Shown: positions 7,250 through 15,318 of the stretch, piece by piece
Position numbering within the stretch: position 1 is the first letter of the stretch
Layout: each line of letters starts with the position of its first letter
DNA from: Bacteroidota bacterium
GTDB taxonomy: Bacteria > Bacteroidota > Bacteroidia > Bacteroidales > GCA-2748055
Assembly: GCA_024244665.1 (NCBI GenBank)
Contig: JAAEOI010000112.1
Coordinates: 1-30,768 of the forward strand
Direction: 5' to 3'
DNA: 30,768 bases
The notes under the pieces: generated by a model
Seen by the model: the letters and a program-made list of their open reading frames with translations, nothing else
The model's database searches: none
Told to the model about the DNA's origin: nothing
Position numbers and translations under genes: made by a program

Positions 7250-9406
7250 ATGCAACAGAGATATGCATTCCTGTTTCTTGTGCTCATAGTTTCAGGCTGC
7301 GAAGCCGATGCGCAATATCTGCACCAAAACCTCCATGTAAGTATCAATCACAATTCCAATGAGATCACTGTATGCGATACACTCAAGTTTCCTTCCGGCT
7401 CCCTGGCAGGAAAAAAAACAATTGTATTTACACTTTGTAGCAGCCTTGTCCTGGAAGACATGGGCAAGGGTTCAGGAATTGAGAAGCTGGAAAATGCACA
7501 AAGTAAAACATCCAGGTACCTGATAAAAGTTATGCCGGACGATCTAAACAGCACAGAACTGATCCTCCGCTACAGCGGATCGATCAGGGATGAAATAGAG
7601 ACCGGAGCCGCTGAATATGCCCGGGGGTTCAGCGAAACAAACGGGACTATCGGACCCGAAGGAATTTACCTGGCAGGATCCAGCAACTGGGTTCCCTCTT
7701 TTGAGATGGCCGATCTCTTCACCTTTGACCTGACTGTGGAAGTAGATGAACCGTGGGGAGTTGTCTCCCAGGGTAACCGGACCATCAATAGGGCATCAGG
7801 AAAGAGGCGTATAGTTAAATATCATTCCCCCGATCCCATGAATGAAATTTTCCTGATTGCCGGTCAGTGGACCGAGTACTCAAGCCAATCTGACAATGTG
7901 CTTGTCCAGGCATTCTTGCGCTCACCAGATCAAGCACTTGCTCAAAGGTACCTCGGGGTAACCAGTCACTACCTGGAGCTGTACACCAGGCTTATCGGGG
8001 AGTATCCCTTTACCAAGTTTACCCTGGTAGAGAACTTCTGGGAGACCGGCTACGGAATGCCTTCCTTCACCCTTCTGGGAGAGAAGGTGATCCGCTTCCC
8101 ATGGATCCTGCACTCATCCTATCCCCACGAGCTTCTGCATAACTACTGGGGAAACAGCGTCTATGTGGACTATGAACAAGGGAACTGGTGTGAGGGCATC
8201 ACAGCCTACATGGCCGATCACCTGATCAAAGAGCAGCGGGGAGGCGGGATTGAATACAGGAGAAACACCCTGCAGAAATATACTGACTATGTAAACGAGG
8301 AGAATGATTTCCCGGCTTCGGAATTCCTCTCCAGGAACAATCCGGCAGAGGAGGCTATCGGGTATGGAAAGGTTATGATGTTCAATCACATGCTCCGGAA
8401 AGAATTTGGAGATGAGCTCTTCCTGAAAGCCTGGACTAACTTCTACAATACCTGGCGGTTCAGGTTTGCATCATTCAATGACATTCAACACAGTTTCGAA
8501 GAGGTGACTCGAAAGGAGCTGGGTCCCTTGTTTGAGCAGTGGATTCAAAGAACCGGGGCACCCTCCCTTGAAATATCTGATGTAAAAACTTTCCGGGAAG
8601 GGGATCAGTATGAACTGTCCTTCAACCTGAAACAGGTCCAGCCCGGAGAGCCCTTTCAACTGAGTGTCCCTATAGCCATTTACCTGGAGGGCCTGGAAGA
8701 GATTTACTTTTCATGTGAGCCGTTGGCGACAGGCAGCACCGCATGCTTCTTCTCGTTCAAAAACAGGCCCCTGAAAATCAGTGTGGATCCTCAATTTGAT
8801 ATGATGCGTATTCTTGATCGCAGTGAAGTCCCCTCCACCCTTTCCCAACTATTTGGCGCAAAAAAGGCAGCCATAATCCTTCCCTCCACGTGTGCCCTTT
8901 ATGAAGAGTACCTTGCACTGGCACGGATGTGGAGTTCAGCACAGGAGGCACAGGAGAAGGAGCTTTCAATTCTCCTGGATTCGGAGATTGATCAAATTCC
9001 CTCCGACAGGCCGGTATGGATTCTGGATTCTTGCAACAGGTTCTACCCGCAAGTGGAGATCAATGATCAGTACCGGGAAATGCTCACTGAGGATGAGAGG
9101 GTAAAAATGAAATCGCTGATCGAAGAAAACTCATTGGTCTATGCCATTCCAAACAGCAATAAACAGGAGCAGACCCTGGGTTTTATCGGATCAAAGAATC
9201 CCACTGCAATTACAGGACTTTCGCGAAAGCTGTTCCACTACGGGAGTTATGGATACCTGGGATTTGAGGGTGATGCCCCCGACAATGTACTCAAGGGCAT
9301 TTTCCCGGCACTGAATTCACGACTCGACCATGTGATAGCCTATCCCGACCAACCAGCCATCACACAGCAGCTGACATCTGCCAGGTCACTTGCCGACAGC
9401 CCATGA
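7250..9406 (+). CDS. M1-type zinc metallopeptidase lipoprotein
   Basis: The best start is the ATG at 7250, giving 718 aa with a lipoprotein signal (YAFLFLVLIVSGC). An upstream ATG at 7217 would add 11 polar residues ahead of that signal. The N-terminal ~200 residues are a beta-rich domain. The catalytic domain has the zinc motif HELLH (residues 293-297) and the third ligand E315 in GNWCEG. NFWETGYGMPSFTLLG, upstream of it, occupies the place of the canonical GAMEN exopeptidase motif. The gap between the second His and Glu is 17 residues, one fewer than in leukotriene A4 hydrolase-like enzymes. The last ~170 residues (KKAAIILPS onward) form a C-terminal domain I do not recognise. It is predicted to be an envelope-anchored peptidase. 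Specificity is unknown. The ChaN-like gene follows on the same strand after 117 nt. Confidence 0.85.
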   Translation: MQQRYAFLFLVLIVSGCEADAQYLHQNLHVSINHNSNEITVCDTLKFPSGSLAGKKTIVFTLCSSLVLEDMGKGSGIEKLENAQSKTSRYLIKVMPDDLNSTELILRYSGSIRDEIETGAAEYARGFSETNGTIGPEGIYLAGSSNWVPSFEMADLFTFDLTVEVDEPWGVVSQGNRTINRASGKRRIVKYHSPDPMNEIFLIAGQWTEYSSQSDNVLVQAFLRSPDQALAQRYLGVTSHYLELYTRLIGEYPFTKFTLVENFWETGYGMPSFTLLGEKVIRFPWILHSSYPHELLHNYWGNSVYVDYEQGNWCEGITAYMADHLIKEQRGGGIEYRRNTLQKYTDYVNEENDFPASEFLSRNNPAEEAIGYGKVMMFNHMLRKEFGDELFLKAWTNFYNTWRFRFASFNDIQHSFEEVTRKELGPLFEQWIQRTGAPSLEISDVKTFREGDQYELSFNLKQVQPGEPFQLSVPIAIYLEGLEEIYFSCEPLATGSTACFFSFKNRPLKISVDPQFDMMRILDRSEVPSTLSQLFGAKKAAIILPSTCALYEEYLALARMWSSAQEAQEKELSILLDSEIDQIPSDRPVWILDSCNRFYPQVEINDQYREMLTEDERVKMKSLIEENSLVYAIPNSNKQEQTLGFIGSKNPTAITGLSRKLFHYGSYGYLGFEGDAPDNVLKGIFPALNSRLDHVIAYPDQPAITQQLTSARSLADSP

Positions 9407-9523
9407 AAACCATCATATACCCTAATCGAAAAGATCAATTTTGAAGGATTTAAAACGATTTCTGAGTATATTGCATACCTATCCTAGCAACTGATCAACA
9501 CTCCATCAATTAATGACTAAGAC

Positions 9524-10450
9524 ATGAAAAAAAAACTTGTAGTACTGCTGGTCACCGCCGTGATCCTGATGAGTTTTACTTCCGACAAACCCGCATATAT
9601 CCTTTATGACCAGAATGGGAAAGAGGTGAAATATGCCAAAATGCTGAAAGAAATGGAGGGTGCAGATTTCATCTTCTTTGGCGAGCTACACACCGATCCC
9701 ATTGCCCACTGGATGCAGTTTGAACTGACCAAAGCCTTGTTCGATCACAAAAAGGAAAACTTTATTCTGGGTGCCGAGATGTTCGAAGCCGACAACCAGC
9801 TGATTATGGATGAGTATCTGAGCGGCATTTATCCCACCAATAAGTACGAAGCTGAAATCCGCCTCTGGGACAACTACCAGACCGACTACAAACCAGTGGT
9901 GGAATTTGCCAAAGAGAACGGGATCCCGCTTATTGCCACAAACATTCCCCGCCGCTATGCCTCCATGGTTTTTGTGGGTGGATTTGAGGCCCTGGTGGAG
10001 CTTTCCGATATGGCCCTCAGTTACATCGCCCCCCTTCCCATTGCATATGATCCCGAATTAAAGTGCTATAAGGATATGCTGGATATGGGTAAAACCCCAA
10101 TGGGTATGGACGACTCGCCCACGGGCATGCCAGCTGTACATGGCATGGGTATGCCAAAAATAAACATGGAGAACCTTCCTAAAGCGCAGGCAGCCAAAGA
10201 TGCCACCATGGCCCACTTCATCATGGAAAACTGGACAGAAGGAAAAACTATGTTCCATTTCAACGGCTCCTACCACTCCAACAACTACCAGGGCATCATC
10301 TGGCACCTTCAGCAACAGAATAAGGACCTGAAGATTGTGACCATCAACACGGTCCTCCAGGAAGAAATTAAGAAACTTGAGGAAGAGCATCTGAACACTG
10401 CGGATTACATTATCTGTGTACCAGAGAGTATGACGAGGACCAAAAGATAG
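9524..10450 (+). CDS. ChaN-family haem-binding-like protein with methionine-rich segment
   Basis: The 308-aa protein has an N-terminal signal peptide (KKKLVVLLVTAVILMSFTS) without an obvious lipobox cysteine. It shows family hallmarks of ChaN/DUF399 (cofactor haem-binding): FFGELHTDPIAHWMQ with H56 near the N-terminus, EMFEADNQ, LPKAQAAKDATMAHFI, and HFNGSYHSNNYQGI with H245 and H251. ChaN proteins of other bacteria bind haem at the outer membrane and are tied to iron uptake. Residues 185-215 contain eight methionines and one histidine (MGMDD, HGMGMPK), a possible soft-metal (copper) or haem ligand patch. A TATATTGC -7-like box lies at 9467-9474, but the nearest TTTTG (9439-9443) is 23 nt away. 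The family is fairly secure. Metal specificity is inference. Confidence 0.85.
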   Translation: MKKKLVVLLVTAVILMSFTSDKPAYILYDQNGKEVKYAKMLKEMEGADFIFFGELHTDPIAHWMQFELTKALFDHKKENFILGAEMFEADNQLIMDEYLSGIYPTNKYEAEIRLWDNYQTDYKPVVEFAKENGIPLIATNIPRRYASMVFVGGFEALVELSDMALSYIAPLPIAYDPELKCYKDMLDMGKTPMGMDDSPTGMPAVHGMGMPKINMENLPKAQAAKDATMAHFIMENWTEGKTMFHFNGSYHSNNYQGIIWHLQQQNKDLKIVTINTVLQEEIKKLEEEHLNTADYIICVPESMTRTKR

Positions 10451-10596
10451 TGCTCAATGATCCGGATAAAACTCATATACAGGCATACATTTTTTGCATT
10501 CCTACTGGTTTTATAAGCTATTCTGTTGATTCTTCTTAATCATATGGACTATCTCAATATAGGAAAGCTTTCGGATATACATACCCGGCTACAGGG

Positions 10597-12873
10597 TCAC
10601 CTGACAGCCTTTGAGTACCACTCCATGGTCTGGATGAAGGCATCCGGGTATCCTGATTCCCTGATCAAGCCACGGGCTATACTGGCCTCTTCATAAGTGT
10701 GATACTCACCGCAAGTATACCTGTAGAAATTGTCTTTACAGGCAAACTCCTTCACCTTATCAATCCCTTTGAATTCAGATACTTGTGTAGGTGACTGTTT
10801 AGCAAGTACCTGGATGGTAAAGTAGAAATCGTTCTGTCCCCGCGGCTCCACTGTTTCAGGTCTCAGGTTGGTTGGGACAAATAAACCAGACAACTCGGCC
10901 CTTATCGGCTCCGGACTTTCAATGGTGAGTATCACCTGCCGGTTGAGGTACCTTCCCAGCGGTGCATCACTGCCGTCGGGATAGGCATTCCTGGCGACCG
11001 GGGCTTTCTCACCCTTTCCTTCCAGGCTTATCCGGCCTCGGTCGACCCCTTTCATTTCCAGGTGTTTGGCTATCTTATTAGCCCGCCGGCTGGACAGCCA
11101 GAGGTTATAATCGGTAGAACCTGTGGCATCGGCGTGCCCGGAGATATGAATATTTGTCTCCGGGAATGTTTGCATCAAATCGGCCACTCTTTCAACCTCC
11201 AGTACGGCAGCCATGATCAACTCAGAAGCATTGTGCTCAAAGGGCACGGTAGTCTGCAGCCTGGTTGCACCCGGGAGTGAGGGAGGTGGAGTTGATGTTG
11301 CCGTGGATTCAACCACCTCGGCTGGTTCGTCAACCACTCCCTTATTGAGGACCTCAAGGATCTCATCGGTCTCTTCCGGCTCAAGGGCCTTTTCCATGGT
11401 AGATACGTCCACCTCTTTCTCCTCTACCGGTGCTGGAACTATTGTTGCAATTTCAGCCGGTTGTTCTATGGCTACTGGCAGTTGCTCTTCTTCATCACTC
11501 AGCTCCTCTGCCGGTGCTGGAACTATTGTTGCAATTTCCGCTGGTTGTTCTATGGCTGCTGGCTGCTGCTCCTCTGCATGCACCTCTGGTGGCTCCAGCT
11601 CAATCACCATGTTGAGGGTGTTGGATGTAGGATCATCAGGCCGCCTGACCGCATAATAACCGTCCAGTTCGTTCCAACCGGGATTGAAGAATACATTCTC
11701 CCCGGTGGTATTTACCGGGTAACCCAGGTTTATGGGTTCCATCCACTGGCCATCAGCTCCCAGTTCGGAATAAAAAACATCAAGACCTCCAATACCTGCA
11801 TGCCCCTGCGAGCTGAAGAAGAGAATGGAGTCATTGCTTGAAATAAATGGAGTATGCTCCTCAAAGGGTGTATTAATCACCGGTCCCAGGTTGGTCGACG
11901 GTCCCCACTCTCCTTTCTCATCCAGGCTGGAAACATAAATATCAAAACTACCTTTCCCCCCGCGCGCATCGCTTACAAAATAAAGCGTATTCCCATCCCT
12001 TGAGACACTTGCATGCGGTTCCGAGGTCCTTCCGTTCACATTGGACCCCAGAGCTTCAGCTTCGGACCAGCGATTTCCTTCAATCCTGGAGATAAAAATG
12101 TCGGAGTGGGAGTAGAACTGGTGAACAAGGTAGAGGTCCTTCCCATCATAAGAGAGGCACACCGGGTAAGTTTCACCCACCATTCCAATCTCGCTATTGA
12201 TTACCCTGGGCCTGGTCCAGAAAGATCCGTCACGGTGGGTCATCATAATCTTCTTATCGTTGGGGTAGTCAACCAGAAAAATCAGGATATTCCCATCGCC
12301 CGATATCACAGGATTGTTACAGGAGGGTAAGTCATCTTCGAAGTGATCCAGGACACTCTGAAACTCAAAAGACGGGTAATTCTTCACCACACCCACAGCC
12401 CTATTGCACGCTTCAATCTGCATTTCGGCGAACTCTACCAGCATCGGATCCTCGTCAGCTGCTGCTTCACGATAGAGTTCATAATTCTCTACGGCCTTCG
12501 GGAAATTGTTGTTCAGGTGATAAGCCCTGCCCAGCATGTAATATGTTAATACCGGGGCTCCTGGCTCTTTGGGAGACCGATCTTTGTAGGAGAGGCTTAC
12601 CCCGGCGGCAGCCTCCTGCAGGTAGGTGACAGCCAATTGCTCATTTCCCGGAATCTCCAGGCAACAAGCACCGCAAAGAAACAGGATATTGCTGTTTCCC
12701 GGATCCAGTGTTAGCAAATTTTTATATCTGTTGAATGCCTCTTCATAAAAACCTGTCTGGTTCAGGTAATCCGCATCAAAAAAGATTCGTTTGAATTCCT
12801 TCGTATATTGTCCTGAAGCAGCCACCGAAACTCCCAGAAGCACAATCCACAACAACCACCTGAATGTCCTCAT
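10597..12873 (-). CDS. OmpA-family envelope protein with TPR, PD40 propeller and SPOR-like tail
   Basis: This 758-aa protein starts with a signal peptide (cleavage near VAASGQ). Residues about 22-155 look like tetratricopeptide repeats (YEEAFNRYKNLLTLDP, AYHLNNNFPKAVENYELY). Residues about 180-410 hold PD40/WD40-like blades (SRDGNTLYFVSDARGG, SSNDSILFFSSQGHAG). A Pro/Glu-rich linker follows (about 425-545). The OmpA C-terminal domain carries GHADATGS (579-586) and LSSRRANKIAKHL, which normally bind peptidoglycan diaminopimelate. A SPOR-like domain (from about 684, YFTIQVLAK to YRYTCGEYHTYEEA) ends the protein. The TPR-propeller-OmpA order recalls PorE of the type IX system, but I see no carboxypeptidase-like domain between them, so I do not call it porE. 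It probably tethers an outer-membrane complex to the wall. A TATATTTA box lies just 5 nt before the ATG, so a longer leader or another promoter is likely. Confidence 0.86.
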   Translation of the reverse strand: MRTFRWLLWIVLLGVSVAASGQYTKEFKRIFFDADYLNQTGFYEEAFNRYKNLLTLDPGNSNILFLCGACCLEIPGNEQLAVTYLQEAAAGVSLSYKDRSPKEPGAPVLTYYMLGRAYHLNNNFPKAVENYELYREAAADEDPMLVEFAEMQIEACNRAVGVVKNYPSFEFQSVLDHFEDDLPSCNNPVISGDGNILIFLVDYPNDKKIMMTHRDGSFWTRPRVINSEIGMVGETYPVCLSYDGKDLYLVHQFYSHSDIFISRIEGNRWSEAEALGSNVNGRTSEPHASVSRDGNTLYFVSDARGGKGSFDIYVSSLDEKGEWGPSTNLGPVINTPFEEHTPFISSNDSILFFSSQGHAGIGGLDVFYSELGADGQWMEPINLGYPVNTTGENVFFNPGWNELDGYYAVRRPDDPTSNTLNMVIELEPPEVHAEEQQPAAIEQPAEIATIVPAPAEELSDEEEQLPVAIEQPAEIATIVPAPVEEKEVDVSTMEKALEPEETDEILEVLNKGVVDEPAEVVESTATSTPPPSLPGATRLQTTVPFEHNASELIMAAVLEVERVADLMQTFPETNIHISGHADATGSTDYNLWLSSRRANKIAKHLEMKGVDRGRISLEGKGEKAPVARNAYPDGSDAPLGRYLNRQVILTIESPEPIRAELSGLFVPTNLRPETVEPRGQNDFYFTIQVLAKQSPTQVSEFKGIDKVKEFACKDNFYRYTCGEYHTYEEASIARGLIRESGYPDAFIQTMEWYSKAVR
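11422..11562 (-). repeat. In-frame direct duplication in the OmpA-protein linker
   Basis: Two 57-nt copies, at 11422-11478 and 11506-11562, are offset by 84 nt (28 codons) and differ at four positions by eye. Both encode AIEQPAEIATIVPAP flanked by acidic residues. This is consistent with an in-frame tandem duplication that lengthened the Pro/Glu-rich linker between propeller and OmpA domain. Confidence 0.85.
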
Positions 12874-12952
12874 ATGATAAATATACGAGATTACGGCATT
12901 GCTCCTTAAGCCATTTATCCACAGGTCATTCTAATTCGGAAAAAACAACAGG

Positions 12953-13138
12953 CTACCTCAGGCCCCTGATCCTGACTTCAATCTCCTTTTGACTTTTTAA
13001 CAGATCAACCAGATTCTGAGTGTCGGTATTCCCGTAGTGGCAGGGGTAAAGTATAGAGGGTTGAATGGTCAGGGCAAGGTCGGCTACCATATTCGGGGTC
13101 ATGGTATAGGGCAGGTTCATGGGCAGGAAATATCTATC
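12953..13138 (-). pseudogene. 3' remnant of an MBL-fold (UlaG-like) metal-dependent hydrolase gene
   Basis: Between the phosphatase and OmpA genes the minus strand reads, ending in TAG at 12953-12955, a 61-codon fragment. It carries FLPMNLPYTMTPNMVADLAL, then LYPCHYGNTDT, then a tail ending EVRIRGLR. The PMNLPYTMTP and P-x-HYGNTD motifs are typical of the C-terminal end of UlaG-like metallo-beta-lactamase-fold hydrolases, which are usually 220-260 aa. Reading upstream, the frame meets TGA at 13139-13141 and family similarity stops there. The zinc-binding HxHxDH region is absent from the window. It is therefore a truncated, non-functional remnant whose 5' three-quarters was lost, probably by deletion or rearrangement with a breakpoint near 13139. 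Confidence 0.75.
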
Positions 13139-13329
13139 TCAGCGCAAGTATTGTGAATTTAGGAGTTACTTCTGTAATTGGCAGAAGTGATTTATTTATT
13201 GACACCTATGGAACTGTTACGTCAGGAATGCCACAATGCCGTATTATTTCGTTAGTGACCGTGATATTCAAAGACTCCCGAAGCATAGAAAATACAAACG
13301 GTGAAGATGAGTCCTATTTATCAGGAAAT
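13139..13329. other. Unassigned DNA between hydrolase remnant and phosphatase gene
   Basis: These 191 nt lie upstream of the remnant, where the rest of the hydrolase gene would be expected. Neither strand shows a recognisable gene. A plus-strand GTG-initiated frame crosses it but enters the phosphatase gene antisense. It is more AT-rich than the adjoining remnant, as expected for foreign or non-coding sequence at a rearrangement junction. No inverted repeats or transposase traces were seen. Confidence 0.45.
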
Positions 13330-15246
13330 CTAATATTGGACTCCAATTATGCAAACATCATCCACTTGTTCATAATTCTCCTTCCATTTTTCAAATGAGT
13401 CAGTAATCAATTGCTTCTGCTCATCCATAGATTTGCCGCGAACACTTAAAAACAGATCTTTAAGCGCCTTTTGTTTGAATTTCTTCCCGTGTTCCCCACC
13501 AAATTGATCCGTAAATCCATCTGAGAAGATATATATTACATCGCCTTTCTTCAGATCAAGCTGATGACTGGTAAATAGATTAGATTTAACATATCCACCA
13601 ACAGGCTGTCTGTCGGCTTTGATCTCAATGATTTCTCCATCCCGGACAATCCACAATGGATTAAAAGCACCTGAGTATTTCAGCATATTCCCATTTAGAG
13701 AACATAAAGCAATATCCATCCCATCCATAACTACTTCATCGGATTTTTCAAATTCACGAATTACAATTTCTCTCGTTTTATCTAAGATTTGTCCGGGATC
13801 AGATAAACCAAATTCTTTAACCGATCTATTAAGAGCATGGCTGCAGATTACATGTACCATTGCTCCAGGCACACCATGACCGGTGCAATCAGCTGCTGCA
13901 AACAATATGGAAATTGACGAGTTACTATTCTGATTGGATATGGATTCAATCCAGTAGAAGTCACCTGCCACGATATCTTTCGGTATATATATAATAAACG
14001 ATTTTTCGAGATACTCTTTAACTCTATTATCAGGGAGAAGGATAGCAGTTTGAATTCGTTTCGCATACGTGATACTATCCAAAATTTCTTTGTTCTTCAT
14101 CTCTACCGACAACTTTTGTTCTTCTATTACCGATAAGTGATTCGCTATCTCGATGTTTTTATTATGCAGGAGCAAATTGGCTTTTTTAATCTGACGAAAT
14201 GTTCTGATAAAAGCTATTGTAAAGAGGAATATCAGGACAAAACCTCCTGAAATAAGCTTCCGGCTATGTTCTATTGAAGAGAGGAAATCAGATTCCGGTG
14301 CTATTATGCCAATTCGATATGTATTATCTCCCATTTTGTATTCACTAATTGATCCCCACCATTTCTTTCGGTCAAATTTAAAAGAGAAGCAGTCATTTCC
14401 ATTTTCAGTCTGATGCCAAATATCCAGAGTTTGACTCAATACCGGAATTCCTATGTTCTCCATTGATTTTAGAATACTGCTCTGGTAAGAATTCTCACTC
14501 TCAAATTTTTGATCATTTGGTAATCCTAATACCCGATCATCTTCTGTCAGAACAAAGACCTTCCCATGTCTGCTAAATTCAATACTGGTAGTAAACTTCG
14601 ATATGTCGCTCAGCATGATGTCAAATCCAAAATAGAAGATTTCACCTTTGCTGTTGATCCATTCACGAGAAGCGGTAATACCAGGATCGAATGTATTATA
14701 GATGATGTATGGTTCAGTCCAGTTTAGAGAACCATGTTTTTCGAAGGCTTCAGTGAGCCATAATTGTTTCCTGGGATCAATACTTTGATCCACCTCCCAG
14801 GTTTTGATCATTTCTAATGAACCATGTACATATTTCCACTCATATCCCTCTGCTTTAACTTCACCAGCCTCAACATAGGTATGGATATTAATCCAGGTGC
14901 TATCGTTCTTCATTAACATCTTTTCATCGCCTTTGCTATTAGCCATCAAAATAGAGGAGATAGGAATAGAATTCTTCAATAACGGGATGAAATGCAAATC
15001 AAATTCCTCCCTCGAAATCTCATCGAAAAAACCAGATTCTCCTCTCTCTATTGCAATTTCAACAGCCTCAACAATGGGATGGAAATAATGATCAAACTCA
15101 TGGAATACTTCATCCTTGTTATGCATTATTGTTGAAGTTGCCAGTTCGTCTATTGATGCAGACAGATCAATCAGAGAAACGATCAAAATAGAGGTGGATA
15201 TTGCTGACAAAGCATATATTAAATATTTTGTAATCATGCGTTTCAT
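13330..15246 (-). CDS. Membrane-bound SpoIIE-type PP2C serine phosphatase with extracytoplasmic sensor
   Basis: The 638-aa protein has a membrane helix at about 8-28, a long periplasmic region (about 30-328) that looks Cache-like (sensor PAS-like fold; YNTFDPGITASREWI), and a second membrane helix at about 331-352. A coiled-coil linker follows (KNIEIANHLSVIEEQKLSVE, about 365-395), then a SpoIIE/PP2C phosphatase domain. Metal-binding acidic positions are visible: GD at 428-429 in VAGDFYWIE, D453 in AADCTGHGVPGAM, and SDGFTDQ with D576 and D580. Such proteins dephosphorylate anti-sigma-factor antagonists or similar partners in response to an external signal. No anti-sigma factor, STAS protein or histidine kinase lies nearby, so the target is unknown. 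It is on the same strand as, but 72 nt upstream of, nothing co-directional except the RND gene end, and is probably transcribed separately. Confidence 0.88.
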   Translation of the reverse strand: MKRMITKYLIYALSAISTSILIVSLIDLSASIDELATSTIMHNKDEVFHEFDHYFHPIVEAVEIAIERGESGFFDEISREEFDLHFIPLLKNSIPISSILMANSKGDEKMLMKNDSTWINIHTYVEAGEVKAEGYEWKYVHGSLEMIKTWEVDQSIDPRKQLWLTEAFEKHGSLNWTEPYIIYNTFDPGITASREWINSKGEIFYFGFDIMLSDISKFTTSIEFSRHGKVFVLTEDDRVLGLPNDQKFESENSYQSSILKSMENIGIPVLSQTLDIWHQTENGNDCFSFKFDRKKWWGSISEYKMGDNTYRIGIIAPESDFLSSIEHSRKLISGGFVLIFLFTIAFIRTFRQIKKANLLLHNKNIEIANHLSVIEEQKLSVEMKNKEILDSITYAKRIQTAILLPDNRVKEYLEKSFIIYIPKDIVAGDFYWIESISNQNSNSSISILFAAADCTGHGVPGAMVHVICSHALNRSVKEFGLSDPGQILDKTREIVIREFEKSDEVVMDGMDIALCSLNGNMLKYSGAFNPLWIVRDGEIIEIKADRQPVGGYVKSNLFTSHQLDLKKGDVIYIFSDGFTDQFGGEHGKKFKQKALKDLFLSVRGKSMDEQKQLITDSFEKWKENYEQVDDVCIIGVQY

Positions 15247-15318
15247 GAGCTGAATAGTTGTTTCTATTAAATTAGCCTGTTTAGTGCCTGCAAGAAAACG
15301 TGAATTTCCGTAGAGACA

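Noticed and set aside
11213..11656. Plus-strand serine-rich 147-aa frame
   Set aside because: It is antisense to the OmpA-protein linker. The repetitive composition is the complement of the Pro/Glu-rich coding repeat.
10597..12873. Calling the OmpA-family gene porE
   Set aside because: The domain order is similar, but the carboxypeptidase-like domain is not seen and a SPOR-like tail is added, so the assignment is not supported.
13153..13398. Plus-strand 81-aa frame between hydrolase remnant and phosphatase
   Set aside because: It starts at GTG without a ribosome site, runs antisense into the phosphatase gene, and has no family resemblance.
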